From Spirochaetales bacterium (lineage in GTDB: Bacteria; Spirochaetota; Spirochaetia; Sphaerochaetales; Sphaerochaetaceae), in NCBI GenBank assembly GCA_028723145.1, contig JAQYFM010000075.1, positions 1 through 5,890 of the forward strand: DNA of 5,890 nt, given 5' to 3'. The first letter of the stretch is position 1; each line of letters begins with the position of its first letter. A program made the position numbers and the translations under genes. Positions 5,432-5,890 of this stretch are shown here, piece by piece. The notes beneath the pieces were generated by a model. It searched no databases. It was not told where the DNA came from and worked only from the letters and a program-made list of their open reading frames with translations.

Positions 5432-5777
5432 AGAAAGAGCTAAGGAATTAAAAAGCAAAATACCTGTAGTTTTGCTATCACTTAAGGATAGTAGAACACC
5501 TTGGTATGCAAAAATATTAGCTGCTTTAACTATTTCTTATGCGCTTTCTCCTATTGATTTAATCCCTGATTTTATTCCTATTCTTGGGTATTTAGATGAT
5601 ATTATTATTCTTCCATATTTAATTTTATTAACAATGAAATTAATACCTCAAAAAGTATGGGAAGAAAATATTTTAAAAGGTGAAAACTTGAAACTACAAA
5701 AGAAGTGGTACTATTCTCTTCTAATAATAGCTATATACATAATCTTGATTATTTGTATTTTGATTAAAATTTTTTAA
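5421..5777 (+). CDS. DUF1232 (YkvA-type) small membrane protein
   Basis: This is a 118-residue protein with start TTG at 5421, chosen because AGGTGA lies 6 nt upstream; the TTG at 5415 would leave no spacer. The family core runs through RTPWYAKILAALTISYALSPIDLIP and DFIPILGYLDDIIILP (residues about 25-66). This proline- and aspartate-rich pattern around a hydrophobic helix defines DUF1232. A second membrane segment (about 98-116) ends the protein, with a short Lys-containing tail. The molecular function is not known. It overlaps the S66 gene by 11 nt and ends the four-gene operon. No convincing terminator follows: the AT-only hairpin around the stop codon has no GC base and no U-run after it. 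Confidence 0.85.
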   Translation: MNIKERAKELKSKIPVVLLSLKDSRTPWYAKILAALTISYALSPIDLIPDFIPILGYLDDIIILPYLILLTMKLIPQKVWEENILKGENLKLQKKWYYSLLIIAIYIILIICILIKIF

Positions 5778-5814
5778 TTGTATATGATGTAATTAAATAA
5801 ACTAGTCAAGTTTA

Positions 5815-5843
5815 TTGATATCATAGTTTTAAATAAATATTTT
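5815..5843 (+). promoter_or_regulatory. Possible promoter for a gene beyond the right edge
   Basis: TTGATA (5815-5820) and TATTTT (5838-5843) are 17 bp apart, in a gene-free stretch after the DUF1232 gene. Transcription would start near 5850, about 20 nt before the AGGAGG at 5869. The bases are AT-rich, so a chance match is possible. Confidence 0.35.
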
Positions 5844-5868
5844 TAAGCATTTTACTTCTATTATTCAT

Positions 5869-5874
5869 AGGAGG
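5869..5874 (+). promoter_or_regulatory. Strong Shine-Dalgarno-like AGGAGG without a start codon in the window
   Basis: AGGAGG is followed by 16 bases (5875-5890) that contain no ATG, GTG or TTG. Any start would be at least 16 nt downstream, longer than normal spacing. It may serve a start just past the edge with a long spacer, or be a leader element. Confidence 0.35.
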
Positions 5875-5890
5875 TAATAAAAAGTAAGAG

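Noticed and set aside
5763..5797. Two AT-only inverted repeats around the DUF1232 stop codon (ATTAAAA/TTTTAAT and TTTAATT/AATTAAA).
   Set aside because: The stems contain no G-C pair and no U-run follows the second, so they are poor terminators and expected in such AT-rich sequence.
1..5890. CRISPR array, tRNA, rRNA, insertion sequence or att site.
   Set aside because: I saw no regularly spaced repeats, no cloverleaf or rRNA-like sequence, no transposase, and no terminal inverted repeats with target duplications.

Overview
The window is low in GC (about one third by eye) and uses AT-rich codons, AGA arginine and TAA stops. All tryptophans I checked are TGG, so the standard code applies. Gene families and codon use point to a low-GC Firmicute, most likely an anaerobe of the Clostridia or Erysipelotrichia type living on plant polysaccharide. 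I cannot name a genus.

Layout. (1) Bases 2-940 (+) are the 3' part of a family GH105 unsaturated rhamnogalacturonyl hydrolase, closed by a strong stem-loop terminator. (2) Bases 963-1841 (-) encode an AraC-family regulator convergent to it; its stop codon lies in the terminator loop. (3) Divergent from the regulator, 1914-3065 (+) encode an MFS transporter that looks like the FHS sugar symporter group. The 72-bp gap holds a 10-bp palindrome and a repeated TTGATTA. (4) Bases 3058-3423 (-) encode a small exported, probably lipid-anchored rhodanese, overlapping the transporter tail-to-tail by 8 bp. (5) Divergent from that, a tight four-gene operon runs to 5777 (+): NimA-like flavin-binding protein, GNAT acetyltransferase, MccF-like S66 serine peptidase and a DUF1232 membrane protein. 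Junctions are a 4-nt overlap, a 3-nt gap and an 11-nt overlap. (6) Bases 5778-5890 hold a possible promoter and an AGGAGG, but no start codon inside the window.

How the parts may work together. GH105 is the last step of pectin (rhamnogalacturonan) fragment breakdown. The regulator and transporter form a plausible sugar sensing and uptake pair, though neither has a proven link to GH105. The four-gene operon looks like a small detoxification or immunity unit: GNAT and S66/MccF enzymes are the two enzyme types known to inactivate microcin C-like aminoacyl-nucleotides, and NimA-like proteins are linked to nitroimidazole reduction. This reading is inference.

The most unusual signal is in gene starts. 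The four genes that begin a transcription unit here (AraC, MFS, rhodanese, NimA-like) all lack a Shine-Dalgarno sequence and have a -10-like hexamer 6 nt (three cases) or 8 nt (one case) before the ATG, as expected of leaderless mRNAs. Two of the three internal operon genes have ordinary Shine-Dalgarno sites. Two perfect inverted repeats with 12-bp arms also lie inside coding sequence (1489-1521 and 4037-4061).
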